A stretch of 64,000 nt of DNA from Zygnema cylindricum (GCA_037447655.1 JBBHKE010001289.1:383188-447187), one strand, 5' to 3'; counted from the first letter of the stretch, positions 44,916 through 58,166 are shown. Numbers and translations: made by a program. The notes: a model not told the origin generated them from the letters alone.

Positions 44916-46204
44916 TTTCTGACACTTTCTGACTTTCTTAACCACATGATCAGCAAACAAACAGTAACTGTCAACCCTACAAACAAATTCTAAAAGTCTG
45001 CAAGTCAATTATCGTTGTATAATTTTGTCGTTATCAGTAACATTCTCAATAATTTTCTCATCGACATATTGAGAAATATGTAGATAATGGGTAAAGGTAA
45101 GGCCCCATGTAATTGTAATTTAGCGAAACTACACCGCGAATCATAATTAGAGTAATGAAAAAATTAGAGTAAAAAAAGTAGAAAAAATAATTAGAGTAAT
45201 TTACTCTAATTTATGTGATAGAACTTTTTTAAAAAGGAATTTTACTCTAATTTATCTAAGTACTCTATATTGGGTTATGTCGGCGATAATTATCCGCGCT
45301 GTAATTTTGAATACTAAATTATGTAGAAGTACAAAAACTGTCAGTCCGTATATTCTGACGTTAGTACTATTGTCGCGCTGAATGTCAGTTACGTCGAGAC
45401 CACCGTCGAAGTTTACATGTAAATTATGGGAAGTTACATAATTGAAAATCAGCATTTATGAACGGATGAATACGGATGAATTACGCTTGTAGTTCGAATG
45501 TAAACGACATTTCCAGTTACGTTGTTTGATTTTCGTACGAAAAAGGTACTTTTGAACTCTAATACCGTCGCACTTTGGTGGTTATATTAGAGTCAATTTA
45601 CTTTAATAAGGTGTCTTAACTCTAATAAAGTTGCGATCTGTTGAGTAAGTTACAAAAGGCACACGTATTACAGTGAAAATTGATCCTAATTTTGTCGCAA
45701 TTTACAATTATCTTGATGAATCGACGTAACGCGATACATTATTGGATAACCACAATTACACGTGGCTACTGAAGTAACCACAATAATCTCACGGTTGCAA
45801 AACAACGATAATACAACACCGTCTGTCCTTTTGATCTCTCTTGTTATCAAATTATGTGCATTTAATAAGCTGCATCGTTTTTCATGGCTCATTCGTTGAA
45901 TTTTTTTGCATGGCTCATTCGTAAAAAAATTCTGCTGCAACTTTTAAAGATTCATGCTTCTTTTTTTCATATTTTTAAAAATATGAGATTCAAATTTTTA
46001 AACCAAATATTAAAATCTAAATTCTGAGCCCACCCTCCTTTCATAATGGAGTGCCTCGTTTTTTTAACCTCTCATTTTTTAAATTTTCCCATGTATATTG
46101 CACTCGTGGAAGAAGCTTCAACCGGGGATGACAACACGACGGGCGGAGATGTGGGGACTCAGCATACAACTGTCAACCCGCAGGTGTCTCCCGGAAAAAA
46201 CAAC

Positions 46205-46375
46205 ACGCTACAACGTAGAGGGACGAATAATCACCTAGATAATCGTTACGGACCGGGAGAACGGATATAAAAACCTCATTCCCAAAACTATCAAGAAGTT
46301 TCCCGAACATTTTTCGGAAAGCTATTCCTGTAATAAGTTTTCCTAAAACACTCCTCCCCTTTACCTCATCAACCC
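46205..46375 (-). CDS. Possible exon, unknown protein
   Basis: The minus strand has a T-rich tract followed by a frame reading GRSVLGKLITG, then FGNEVFISVLPVRNDYLG. It ends at a good donor (CTAG|GTGATT). The pattern TG..(17 residues)..V.PVRNDFLG recalls the DUF512 domain of plastid or bacterial radical-SAM proteins. No neighbouring exon with the expected GLLTG block was found. It may be an exon, a captured gene fragment or chance. Confidence 0.25.
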
Positions 46376-49300
46376 ATGAAAAAAAAAAAAAAAGATAAAA
46401 AGCAAAATAAATGAAATGTTGTTTTCTTTTTTGATTCATTCCCTTTTTTTTAATTCTAAATTTTGAATTTTTTGATTTTCTAAGTACAGTTTTTGAAAAA
46501 TCAGTTTTAGTTCGAACAAGAGTTCGAACTAAACATGAGTTAGTGTGGTCACATTTGATGTCTATCACCTTGCAGGAACTTTCGAATGTTTTTACCTGCC
46601 CTAATTTCTGGCTTTTCTTATTCAAAATATTTCCTAATTATTATGCACTCAATAGTGTTGGAGTTCTTTTTATGGCTCCATTTGTGTTTTATTATTTTAA
46701 CTGGATTTTTAATTTATTATTTTTTGTTGTTTTTTGACGAAACACGATGTGGAAGTACGCACATCGAAGGATACTGTTCTCAACTCAGAACATCTTTTTG
46801 TGAATCCTCTCTAGTGGCGTAGAAGCGGATCGTCTGAGTATAAGCTGAATGTATATAACCAATTGAAATTATTTTCCGGATCTGCTTGCTGGAGTTGTTT
46901 GTCTAGCCATGTGCTAGTCTTGCCCCAAAAATTGTTGTTTGGTCTATGAGTATTATAGCTTGAAAACACTACCAGAAACTCGTATCAACAGCTTTGTAAT
47001 GTGACTGTACAAAACTTAGCGATCCACTCACATTCTATTTGCATAACGGGAGGAACTCCTAAATGTATTAGATTTAGTAGATTTAACTGTTATATATCTT
47101 AACCTTAGCTATATCATAGCCTCTTGTACATTGTCTTTTATGAACATCATTAAAACATTCCTTACGTGATATTTGCCATTATGGGTTTGTTTGTATCATG
47201 AGGTACATGTGTATTTTGTGTTGAATATTGTGTATTTTACTCTAGATTTTTTTTTTATATTTTACCTTCAAAACTTTGGTGTAGCGCCTAACTGTCTGGT
47301 TTGAGAAATACCCTTGATTTGGAAATGTTTCTGTCTGTTGATGAAATCACAGAGGTTCACAATTTGGTTTTTAGATGATCAATATAGTTGCAGCAAACTT
47401 TTTGCGCTGCTTCTGTAGAGGAAATATTCTGCCACTCTCCATTGTGCGGATGTAAATTTGTAAACACTTGAAAGTGGCAAGTGATGATAGTGTTTTTTTA
47501 AATTTCAAAGACGTTGATACTTTGTAAAAAGCTGAATTTTCCTAGGATTAAAAAAAAGTGGGAAATGATAATGAGAAATAGTACAGGATAGAGCAGTGGT
47601 AAACCTAAGAACACTTCAAACTAAATAACAAGTGGAAAAGGGATATTCAATGTTCATTTGAGTAGAATATGCCTCTATCTCTTACCCCCCCGCCTAGACT
47701 CCCTAGCTTTATACAATTTCCTGTCCCATTCCATTTCAAACCTGCATCCATCCCCTCCCATTTTCCTCCTATTTTCCTCTCCCTTTCTTCTCATGTAATT
47801 TGGTATGTGATATTTCTGTGATAGCTATGTAAGAGAGAAACGGATCGGGCAAAAGAGTTTGGGTAGATGTAACATTACATCTCGTATAGTCGAATTGGGA
47901 GTTCAGTCAACTCAGGTGGTGGCAATTGCTTAGACTAAGTACTTAAACAATACACCGATTAAAATATGGCATGCAACATGTTATTGCCGATCAAATTCTG
48001 ATTTGAGAATTCATTTCATAAACAGGTCGGTCCACAGTTCTATTACAAAGAGATGGCCTCACAAAATGACAACTATGGAAAAAAACATTTGTAAAAAAAC
48101 ATTCCTTCATGAGACACAAAAACCATGGCTTCTATCATTTTTCCATCATACATTACCTTAAAGAAAAAGGATCCCAAACAGGAACCCCACATTGAGGAGT
48201 TATGAAAAGCAAACACCTAATAAAAAAAAATAGTTTTCAACTCTGTATTTGAAGCTGAATCAAGAAAAATGACAGTTTCTCGTCGCGGGTGGGTTTCCCA
48301 GCGATGACATTGCCTCATAGCCAAAGGATTTTCCACGATGACAAAACGTCCTTATTAATTTTTGGTTAAATGTCGATATTACTTTATTGATGCTTTGCAG
48401 TTCAGCGACGTTACATTCTCGATGCAGGTTTGTCTTCCGGTGAGAGACAGTGCCGAAGCAAGTTGTTTGGTCAACGATGACAATGAATCATCGGTGGTTT
48501 ATAATCCAGCAACGAAGATGTCTCATCGGTGGTCGGTCATCATCCATGACAAAAAAACATTTTGTCATTATTCCATAGCAGTCGCCAACACGTACAAAAC
48601 AAAATCATTTAATAAAAAAGAAAAAAAACACATATATCATTAGAATAAAGAGTAATAACATCCTCATTGGAGTATCATGGCTTAAAAATATTTAACATAA
48701 TAAATATTTCATTACAATCATTTATTATTTATGTCAAAAAAAACAATTATTGCTCCAAAATTTCACTATTTTACACACTTGAAATTTGAATACAGGCTCA
48801 TAACTTCGAAAAACTTCTCTACCTTTCCACTTTCTCATGAATCTTCTTTCTATTTTCTCCTTTCTATTCCTTTTTTATACAAATGATTTCACTATCCTCT
48901 TTTAGGGCAAGAAAAATATAAAGTCCACTCTAATATGTTGTCGATAACAAATCAAACATATATACAATAAGGACAATAGTTTTACTTAATATTGACTTCC
49001 GGTCCCTTCCTCAAAACTAATAACTTTTGTTCGTCGCCTACTTCTGTTCTTATGTAACCGTACTTCGAATCCAGTACATGTTCCCATGCTTCCTTTAAAG
49101 TATTTTATGTCGCTTGATAAGAACATAAGGACTTGAAAGAAAATGACTGTTAGAAAAAAAGAATACAAAAGTTTTTTTCAAGTTGAACTGTATTCGTTGT
49201 CCCATGGTTGTTGATGTAAAGACAATAGGAGCCCAATCGAGACAACGGAGACGCCTGACGTCCAAAGTGTAGTGTAAATTATTGTTGTTGTCCTTCTCCA

Positions 49301-50407
49301 AAATATTATCTCATTTGTTCACCACAATTTTCGCAGCTTTTCCTTCCTCCGCAATTCTCTCGCCTAATCGAAAATCATGCAAAACATTCAAATGGAAATT
49401 CAATTTTCCTTCAAAACTCCTATTTCCATTCACATGAGGTTTCACTCATTCACATTTGAATTTTGAATTTGCGTTTCAAATTCTCGTTTGAATTCACGTT
49501 TTTCACATTAATTTTTGGAAAGATCCTGACCACCCTTGAGTTAAGATATAACCGAAGCGTCCAAAAAACATCCTCCTCCTATTAATTTTGTCGTTTTGCG
49601 AATTAAAATTAAACAATTTGGCACTATTCGAAATCATACACGCTGCATGTTTTGGTCTCATTTGATTTTTACAATTAACATTTTTTTACATTGTCGTGGA
49701 TGGTAATCGCGACAAATTTCAAAATGACCTACATGAAACAAATGACATATATCCGCATTATTATAAACTGTACACATGACGCATTTTTTAATTATCTGGT
49801 TGGCACAACAACATTATTATTGTGAATGGTACATGTGACAAACTTTAGAGTTTTTTAATCAATTCATAAACAACGAAAACATGTTCACTAAAACATCGAT
49901 AATCTGAGTAAGTATAAACTTTTTCATTTTTTTTTTATTTTTTTTTTTCACAACGCACCTTGAAACCAACACTCAAGCCATCCTTTACTTATTTTCGGAA
50001 GTTGACTCCTGCATATATACTGAGATCGAAAAAAGGAAAATAAAATGAAGGTAAAGAAAAGTAAGAAAAATACAAAAAAAAGTTGAATACCGTTTCCGTT
50101 TCGAAAGAAAGACAACATTCTTCAGGCAAAACATAACAAACGATTCTGTATTTTCCTTCTAAACATTCTAAAAATTTCTCTCAAAACTAAAAAAAAGTAA
50201 AAAAATATAGAAGTTACCTTCAAATAAGCCTTCATAAAATAAAAGAAAATATTAAAGATTAGTAAGGGCATAACCGGCTCGAAAAAAACCGACAAAAAAG
50301 TGAAAGAATAATAAGGGAGAAGCTAACATGGGTCTCTAAAAAAATTATTTGCATTTTAGAGGAAATTGGCAATTTCCACGTCATACAGAGCCACTTCAGT
50401 AAGAGCG

Positions 50408-50477
50408 TAGGCTCTCGCCACGTCATCAATGGTGGAGTTGACTAGGCTCTCGCCACGTCATCAATGGTGGAGTTGAC
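50408..50477. repeat. 35-bp tandem duplication
   Basis: Two identical adjoining copies of a unit beginning TAGGCTCTCGCCACGTCATC. Confidence 0.9.
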
Positions 50478-52383
50478 TGACAAAAAAATGTTTGCCATTT
50501 CCACCTTACACAATTAAAAAATATAAGAAAACTGCGTGAAAGTGATGACGCGCGCGAAGTGCAATCCATGGCGGTGAAAGAGGATGCGACAGTGTCACAT
50601 ATCGTTGTTGAAAGAATGGAGAGATTTTCAAGATGGCGGCGCAGTCGTCAGATTCCACAGGGAACCGAAAAAAAAAATAAGCGGCTTAGATTGGACAAAG
50701 GAAGCGTTACTCTTATTGGTCCAAGAAGATTTTATTTTGTGAGGTCTGTCAGCATTTGGCGTTACCTCACGACATATATCACCCACGCCAAATTCTGTAT
50801 ATTTATTCTATTTTTGTCAATATGGTTACTTTATTTCATGTGCCATCATGGTAAAAAACCCATATTACAGTTAAAAGTTACTCATTTCAAGGGTCATTTT
50901 GGTACGTTTGGTTTATTTAAAATTAATATTTACACTAAAACAGACGCGATCCCATATTAGAATAAAATTTTAATGAAATTGCTACGAAGTTCCCTATTCT
51001 AGCTACATACGCGGAACGTCGAAATAACAGTTACAAAGTTATTACGGGAATAAAGGCAAACAAGTATTTTCGCCGTTGTACTATAAACTTTTAGCATGGA
51101 TATTTAGGAAAATGTTCACACTGACGACGATGCTGTTGACGGACGAGAGTTATGCGAACAACTTTTTTTTCGATGTGATTGATTATTTTGTTTAGTGCGA
51201 TTTCACGTGCGAGAGTGACTCTTTTAAATCATTAAATGTACCTTTTTACTTAAAAATACAATATTGCACGGTCGGACGTCGTCCGTACTCCACACTATTT
51301 AACACGAACCTATATTAGAATGTTGTTACACTAATTAAACCTCACCTAAATTAGAATAATGAAAAAATTAGAATCGATTACTCTATTTGATGTGATAGGG
51401 TCGAAATTTCGAGCAACCGAATTAGAGTAATTTACTCTAATTACGATGCGCGGTGTACTTTGTATTTTAGCAAAGATTCTCCATACACGATTTTCAAGTG
51501 TCCCAACGTGTTAAAACGAAATTGCTACTTAAAGGCTGTGATGATTGTAATATCGACAATGCCCATGAAGTGTCTTGAAGCACCTTTAAGTTCGAAACCC
51601 TTTGGAACGTCGCAAGACACATCGTCTTTTTTGAAACGTTTTGGTATGTCGCATGACTGCGTGACATCGTAAGACATACAACCTTCTAACCATGGCTGAA
51701 CAAAATGCTTTTGCGTTTGCCTCTTCTATCTGGTCGCCATGAATGGACATATAATTCTAGAGACTGCTGGAACATAAAAAACTTTTTTTTGGGTGTTTTT
51801 TTTGGATTATTCCAGCGTGACTTGGTTCGCGCACATGTGGTCGCCCTCAACAATGCCTACCTCCACTGGTGTTGCGAAGTATTGAAGTTTAGAGTGGAGA
51901 AGAGTCAAGGTGAACAAGGCGAGAGATCGCGAGCTGCAGTAACGTCTTTGCAATTTTTTTGTCTTTCCGTGAAATGGCATTGCAACCTTGAGACACCTAC
52001 AAAAAACAACCTATACAAGATGCAATCAATCCGTACAAGATGCAAGCAGAGAAAAGAAACACCGTGTACTATTTCTTGTCGTTAAAAACATTTAAACCTT
52101 TTGACACGTGCGAATATGTTTTCCTACTTATTAAACACGTGTTACTTTGTTGAAAACATATTCTCGATGTGTTTTAAGAAAATTTTGAAAATGACGTGAT
52201 AGTGGGTCAGAAATAACACAAGACGACAACTTGTCGTACATCCTAAGTTCAAACATAACGCAAATTGTTCTCTATATTTTTGCGATTTCTTCGTATGGTT
52301 GTAGTTTTCGCACTACAACGCTAAGTTTCTGGTGGAATTGACTAAATCAAACCAACCCTTACTTAGTCACATGGGGTTGTACC

Positions 52384-52640
52384 CTAAGTAAAAAAAAAAT
52401 CCATATCTATTATTTGTAACATGCTACGTATGCACAACAATGCAAATTTAGACGAATCATCAACGTTTTGTGACATCCTAAAAAGGTTTTCCAAAACTTG
52501 CAAGAATAATTTTCGCGCGCCTTCTTTATTTATTCCTTCCTTACGCGCGTAACAAAACAAGTTGCCGACATGATATTCCGCGATTATCTCAATCATTGAG
52601 CTATCACATGTAGCTTTCGCATTACCAATATGACCTTATT
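52384..52640 (-). CDS. Uncharacterised small open reading frame
   Basis: The minus-strand frame has a protein-like composition (HVGNLFCYARKEG, ARKLFLQVLENL) and ends near the right end of element H4. It matches no family I recognise. It could be an exon or a captured fragment. There is no start context or splice partner to support expression. Confidence 0.2.
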
Positions 52641-53562
52641 TTAGATTGAAAAGTGGTTGGATAGGGCTTAATAACTGAAAGATAATAGAAAGGATTTTGA
52701 AGTAATATTGTAATATGGAGTTCGGTGCGATATCCACGGCTTAGGTTGGTTCCTAATTCCAAAACCCGGTTTAAAATCATGTAGCTCGATTAGACCAGAA
52801 AGGAAACTGAACCGAGCTGAATTGAATTGATCTTGTTGCTAATTTATTTATGATGGAGGTCCAAAGTATGATTTTTTTTTCCTGTTCGTGTTCGCGGACT
52901 TTATTGTTTTGAAAACAATGTTGGTGTTCGCAAACTTTTTTTTTTTTTAAAACAATGCTAAACGGTAGTTCATAACTATTTGTTCTAGAAACGTCAGTGA
53001 ATATAAGTCAAATAACTTTGCGAATTCAAATTTAAATATGTAAAAGTGAGAGCTCATGTAAACGTAGCTTAGCGATGTGAATCTCTTATTTAGTGAAGAT
53101 ATTCTGTACTAATCCCTAGGGACATTTTTGGTTTTTTTTTAAATATATATATTTTTTTTTCATGATTTTGAACGTTCCGTAAATTTTGTATACTTTTCCT
53201 TGTAAGGAAAAAAATTGGAATAAGTGACATCGCGTCACTTTTGCTCGCGAAATTTGAAATGGATTAGGGCGGTTCTTTGTGACAACGAAGCCACCATCGA
53301 AGCTGGCAATGAGTTAGGCCACTTTTTACGTCAAAATTAAGCCATATATATCGATTATATTCTGCTACATTTGCGAATTTGCGATTTTTCAACGTTGACA
53401 TTTTTTTCGGTTTTTTTTTAAAGTCGAAGTTGTTCAACGCATTTTATAAACATTTCATTTGTTCCATGCACATATTCATTTTTTTTTGTGTTGCTGTAGT
53501 GGGCATTTTATGGGAAAGGGACGCACCTAGGTTTTTCCAATATACGACAAGGAAATCATGAT
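52641..53562. other. Intergenic, possible eroded hAT1 relative
   Basis: Between about 53130 and 53510 the order of motifs (a TTTTGAACGTTCCGTAAAT region, an AAGCCACCATCGAAGC region, then TTCCATGCACATATTC) recalls the hAT1 leader and 3' end. No ends or duplication can be placed. No gene is recognised. Confidence 0.35.
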
Positions 53563-53565
53563 TTA

Positions 53566-54501
53566 AGGGTAGTGCCCCATGTAACACGTACTTCAAGGTA
53601 GTATTTTAGTTTTTAGTAAAAATGCTTTGTACTTCATTTTAGAGTGTCCTGATGCAAAAATGAAATCAAAACTTTCAGATGTGACGGTTGTAAACGAGGG
53701 TAATACTTGTGATGGTTGAAGGCGACAATAAAATTCCTTACAATTGTTACCGTCTACAAAAACAACAATTGTTGTAGACATCCAATTGTTTGCGACATTG
53801 TAGTTGTTTAGCTTTTTGTGACATTTGATGTAATTATCACTTGTGACAATGGCTAGTTCTCTAATTTTCGAAATTTCCGCCATGGCTTCTCGATTTTGTT
53901 TTTTCATCTTTTCTCGCTTTACTTTCCACCAAACTACGCCCAAATGGAGTCTAAAAAATTATTTTTTAGAGTTGTTTCTTTTCATACCACTATTGTCGTG
54001 TTTCGTTCCAAGAAGTGCGAGATAGGAGCGGTAGTGAGAGAGTGAGAGGGAAAGGCGATGACGGCGTAGACTTTTGCAAATGAATAATGAATGAAAGGGG
54101 AGATCCGAGACCCTTGCAATTTTTTTTCCTTAAATGCCTATGACGGGTCAGGAAAGAATAGCGAATGCTTTTTCTCGTGCAGAAAACTTCACATTCGCGT
54201 GGCACACGCATGGACGCTTTACTATCTATTGCTACTTTGATATTTATCTAAACCACTTTGTGAGGTGGTTTTCATTTAAGGTTTTTGATGAGTTCGATTT
54301 GCGTGCCCATGGGTCGAAATGAGGAAAACCTTAGAACGAGTACAAAAGATGACAAGAGTGGAGTACATTCAAAGTTTTAAAAGGACATTGATTGCAATGT
54401 GGCCAAAGCAATTTTTTTGTACGACAAAATATTTTTTTGTTAAGGACTAGCTTTTGGAGGAAAACAATAGAAAAAACCTGATACTTCATGGGCAAACCCT
54501 T
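53566..54501. mobile_element. PIF/Harbinger-like MITE H5 (probable)
   Basis: The left end AGGGTAGTGCCCCATGTAAC follows TTA (53563-53565). A right-end-like CTTCATGGGCAAACCCTT lies at 54484-54501. The interior carries GTCTACAAAAAC and related motifs like H2 and H3. The right boundary is uncertain because similar sequence continues to about 55330. Confidence 0.5.
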
Positions 54502-55567
54502 TTAATTCTTCGTTTCTTTAGATATGTGATAGTTGTAGACGTATATAAAAGGTACGTCGATTGTAGATGTACAAAACATGCCACAAATTGTAGACGTCGA
54601 TAAAACTAGCCACAGTGGTAGACGTCGACAAAAAATGCGCTAATCGTAGACGTCTACAAATTTATGTAAACCTTCATTTTGTGAACATTTTGTGATATCT
54701 AAGGTTCAATGTTTTTTGACGTTGTGATGGCATGCTCACCCGTGACAACGTCTACGCCACTAATTCTATACCATTATGCTTTGGCTTCACGATCTCATTT
54801 TCTCGTTTATCACTTGTTCCACCTTTAAATTATGTTCAAAGATATTACAAAAAAAAAACTCTTTCATTTTATACTTGTATTATCGCATTTTATTTCAAGA
54901 AGAGGGAGAGAGGATCAACTGAGTGAGAGGGAGGGGGAGAGTCGACGACGACGTAGAATTTTGTAGAGGACCCATGATTGAATGTAGAGGTCCAAGACCC
55001 CTAGATATCTTTTTTCCTTACATACTCGTGACGAGTAGGGAAAAAAATAACATACTCTATCTCATGCAAAAACTTTCAAAAACTTCTGACACTTTGGTGA
55101 ACAATTACTTACACTAAAATCACTTTGCAAGTCGATTACATGTAAAGTAAGATGGGTTGGAATGGCGTGGCAGTTAGTTTAAAAGAGCAAGACAACAAAC
55201 TGGAGTACATTCCATGATTGAAGATGACGCAAATTGTATTGTGGTTTTACAATTTTTTTGTTCAACAAAATATTTTCTCATTGCAAGCGCAATTTTGGGG
55301 GGAAAACGCAAAAAAAAACCCTTTAATACAAAGAAATTGTCCATAAAGCTCTAAAGGTTGTGAACGCTACAAAATTTGGGACTATTTAAGACTTTAGACA
55401 CACTATTTTTTTTTGACATTGTAGAAGTCTTTTTTTGTGACATTGTGAACAGTTAAGGTTTTTTACTTTTTCTGACACTGCTTGATAATAAAGGAGCGGC
55501 ACACCGCCCACGGCTATTAGACTCTAGTGATTTAATGTTAATGAAAAAATAAAACTTATAATAATAG
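54502..55567. repeat. GTAGACGTC-rich repeat, second H-like segment
   Basis: At 54530-54660 the motif GTAGACGTCGACAAA occurs five or more times, as in the H elements. The segment 55300-55330 has the AAAAAAAACCCTTT end-like run. At 55500 there is a degenerate TA-MITE end (CACCGCCCACGGCTATTAG). No gene is recognised. Confidence 0.45.
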
Positions 55568-55570
55568 TTA

Positions 55571-56296
55571 GGGTGGCGTTCGATCAGGAATTTCTGTAAT
55601 TGTACGGCCAACATTACAGGATGCTATATTTTGAACGATGTTCTATCGCATAGAGTCTGTAACACAGGTGCTCGGGAATGAGTGATACCACGTATTATAA
55701 GATCGTATATGGAAAATCGTCAAATATTTTTTACACCGACCAACTTTAACTCGAAATCATCTTGTGCATACCATGTACGTGCGGACGAGGGCATCGTACC
55801 ACACAAGTTTTGTACTTTTTGCAAACACTTGTCATATGTCAGCTCAAATTTTTAGGGTTTCTGGTTTTTCGCGTGACGAATGAGCGCTGCCACAAATAGT
55901 GTTACGAATGGCTGGTATCGAAAATAGCACGACGAAAGCTCGTTACGAAATTATTTTTGTGATTTCGGTTGAATTTTTGAATGTATGTATCATTTGCGAA
56001 ATTTTTCGATTTTCGTTGGTTGTTGTCCTGACACATATATTCATTATCCAACGTGTCGTCGCTTAATTTTTTCTGTACCTCGAGGAGGTACATCACCATT
56101 TACAAAAACTTTAGAAGCGAATGCTTCGCGAAAAAACATACAACGACCATTGTTACCTCCTAGACATTTGGAGAATATTGGCAAGATTCTCTGTAATGTT
56201 GTTCGCGTATAAAAACAAAATAAGAAGTACGACATAGTACGGAGAGTTTTGGATTATTGTAAACAACCTCACTTTTCGTCTGATGGAACGCCACCC
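55571..56296. mobile_element. Harbinger-like MITE K2
   Basis: It is 726 bp with ends GGGTGGCGTTCGATCAGG and CTGATGGAACGCCACCC. TTA lies on both sides (55568-55570 and 56297-56299). It is collinear with K1 (31404-32142), including a central hairpin GTACCTC/GAGGTAC near 56077. Confidence 0.9.
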
Positions 56297-56469
56297 TTAA
56301 TTGCAACGAGACGTGGTAGATTATAATACATTTCCTAAAATAGTGTTGCTAACACTATTTTAGAATATCTAGCTAAAATCAACGCCACTGAATACGTGTT
56401 ACGGTCACCCTTGGTCAGATGCATAGTTCAAAATTTTTGAAGGTCATGGGCATTTAGACTTGGCTGTGA

Positions 56470-57092
56470 TCCACTCCCACTAGGAGTCACACTTGCATTT
56501 GCTAGGATATGGGCTAATAGGAGCACTTGCAGCAAGAGCTGAGCCATTATCAGACATGTTAGCGGAAGCAAACCCAAAGAGGAATACCTATCAGACTAGA
56601 TCAATACTGTAAGATATGTAACTACAAATGAAAGAGGTCTTTTAACCAAACAAACATGTACTACAAGCAAATCAAAGACAATAGAGCACAAAACACCTTA
56701 TACTGCACTTAGTGCTCTCATTTCCTAAACTCTGTGTAGAATGTACATTCTGTATCCAATTGATCAATCCTAATTAAACTAAATACTAAAAAGATCTAGA
56801 AAACATCTAAAACGTATGTACAGGATTCACTAGACAACCTACTAACAAAAATCTAAGTGTTTGGACCAGAATTGTCCACTAACAATATCTCTACCCTAAT
56901 AATCTGGGTGATTCTTATCACGTCCACATTCATTGGCGGCCCTACACACTAATTTACTTAAAGATAACTATTCGTGTAGACACTACAAATATTCCACACT
57001 AAATTTGGATAATATTGAACAGTTGGTATTCCAAAAATATTCTAAGTCCTAGACTCTAATATCTAAGACTTACTAAAGCTTACTTTTCAATA
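56470..57092 (-). repeat. 3' LTR of an older copia (second family)
   Basis: On the minus strand a polypurine tract GCTTAAGGGGAG (57093-57104) precedes TATTGAAAAG (57092), a one-base change from TGTTGAAAAG. The LTR runs left to about 56470, with its 3' end not firmly placed. It differs from the 1-kb LTR family elsewhere in the window. The matching pol end is at 63567-64000, displaced by the young copia. Confidence 0.65.
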
Positions 57093-57119
57093 CTCCCCTT
57101 AAGCTTTAGAAGACTTACT

Positions 57120-58166
57120 TGTAGAAACTAATGGTTTTATTAGTATTTTCTAGGTCTGAAAAGAAATATAGAAGTCGAGGCAGTCTATCTCTAACTTCTC
57201 TCTCCAACTCTCAAACTTGTCGCAGTCACTGAGAAATTGGAGAGGAAGCTAGAGCCATGGCTACCTTGGCTATCCTGAGGTTTACGGGAATTTTATATTA
57301 AGGTTTATATATTTAATTAAAAGGTATGTGCCGGCGGCAGGATTTGATCCTTGTACCTGCCGGCCGGCAGTCACAGTAGCCGGTAGCCTTAGCCGTCTAA
57401 TCTAGCGGTAGTGTTACCTAGCATATAGTTTGATAATTATTTACATATGTATACAAGCGATAAATCATTTAACTGAAATTGATTACGGGATACATAGATC
57501 CAGTAATATATAATGTACGACTTACGGTACGGACCAAAATCAATACCGCGCATTTGTTTCGTAAATGAAACAAATACCGCGCATGTATTCATTACGGCTA
57601 CGATTAAAGCCGAATTTAATCGGACGGCCGCGATTAGCGCCGAGATCGCGGAGGAAGATTTCGGCGGTTTGTGGCCATCGCCACATCGGATGACGAGTGG
57701 CAAAATTCCGTTGGATTGTGGAAACTCCGGAGATTATGGCACCGAATCCGGATTTGACATGTGTCGACATTTTGGCCATGTCGTACAATGTCCGTACATA
57801 AAGTACACCGGCAGCTGTACTTTTGCGTACGGAACTCAATTCTGATTGGTTCCGTACATCAATAGATAGAGTCTGTGAGAGAGATAGGACTTAGAAAAAT
57901 TAGAAGATAGGACCCTCTCTCCCAGAGAGCTTCTGTACAAAAGGTCAACTTTGACCCTCCATAACTTACTGCTCAGGGGAGCAAATTCAGACATTCTTTT
58001 TGCTATCGACTCAATCGAGTCTTGTCTTCACAGGGGTGAAGTTGGTCAGAGTTTTTGTCTGCCAGGGTGGCAGTTATTTTTGCTTAAACACAAAGGGGTC
58101 AGGATTATCCTAGAGGCTTCTTGGAAGCTGTCCACTCTGAGGACTTATGGAGGTCTCAGAGTTTCA
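57120..58166 (+). repeat. 5' LTR of the young copia
   Basis: The LTR is 1047 bp. A hairpin lies at 57329-57369 (TGCCGGC/GCCGGCA around an AGGATTTGATCCT core). The gag start codon (58147) lies 20 nt before the end. The G-box seen in relatives is mutated here (GACGAGTGGC). Confidence 0.97.

Larger units (their letters stand above)
45390..51109. other. Unclassified 5.7-kb insertion in a MITE
   Basis: This AT-rich block lies between two halves of one MITE. I found no LTRs, TIRs or Helitron-type end. It contains an exon-like segment on the minus strand (46205-46375), a 35-bp tandem duplication (50408-50477), and a patch near 48290-48560 with CGTCGCGGGT and CATCGGTGGT motifs recalling the hAT1 3' region. 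Most of it shows no recognisable feature. Confidence 0.55.
45132..51455. mobile_element. TA MITE in H4, itself split by a 5.7-kb block
   Basis: The left part 45132-45389 and the right part 51110-51455 are collinear with the 613-bp copy at 29186-29798. The ends are CACCGCGAATCATAATTAG and TTACGATGCGCGGTG, each next to TA. The break falls at TGTCAGTTA / ATGTTCACACTG, continuous in the reference copy. Confidence 0.75.
45101..52384. mobile_element. PIF/Harbinger-like MITE H4, split by a TA MITE
   Basis: The left end is GGCCCCATGTAATTG after TAA (45098-45100). The right end is CACATGGGGTTGTACCC before TAA (52385-52387). The join AATTTAGCGAAAC / CTTTGTATTTTAGC across the inserted MITE is continuous in relative H1 (30660-30690). 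The left end is only partly like the other H elements, so the boundary is less sure than for H2 and H3. Confidence 0.6.

Noticed and set aside
45390-51109. Helitron as explanation for the block
   Set aside because: No TC start, CTRR end with hairpin, or A/T insertion point could be placed at the edges by eye.
57437-57845. Open frames inside the copia LTRs (also near 62837-63245)
   Set aside because: They repeat in all LTR copies, break in most of them and show no protein family. They are non-coding LTR sequence.
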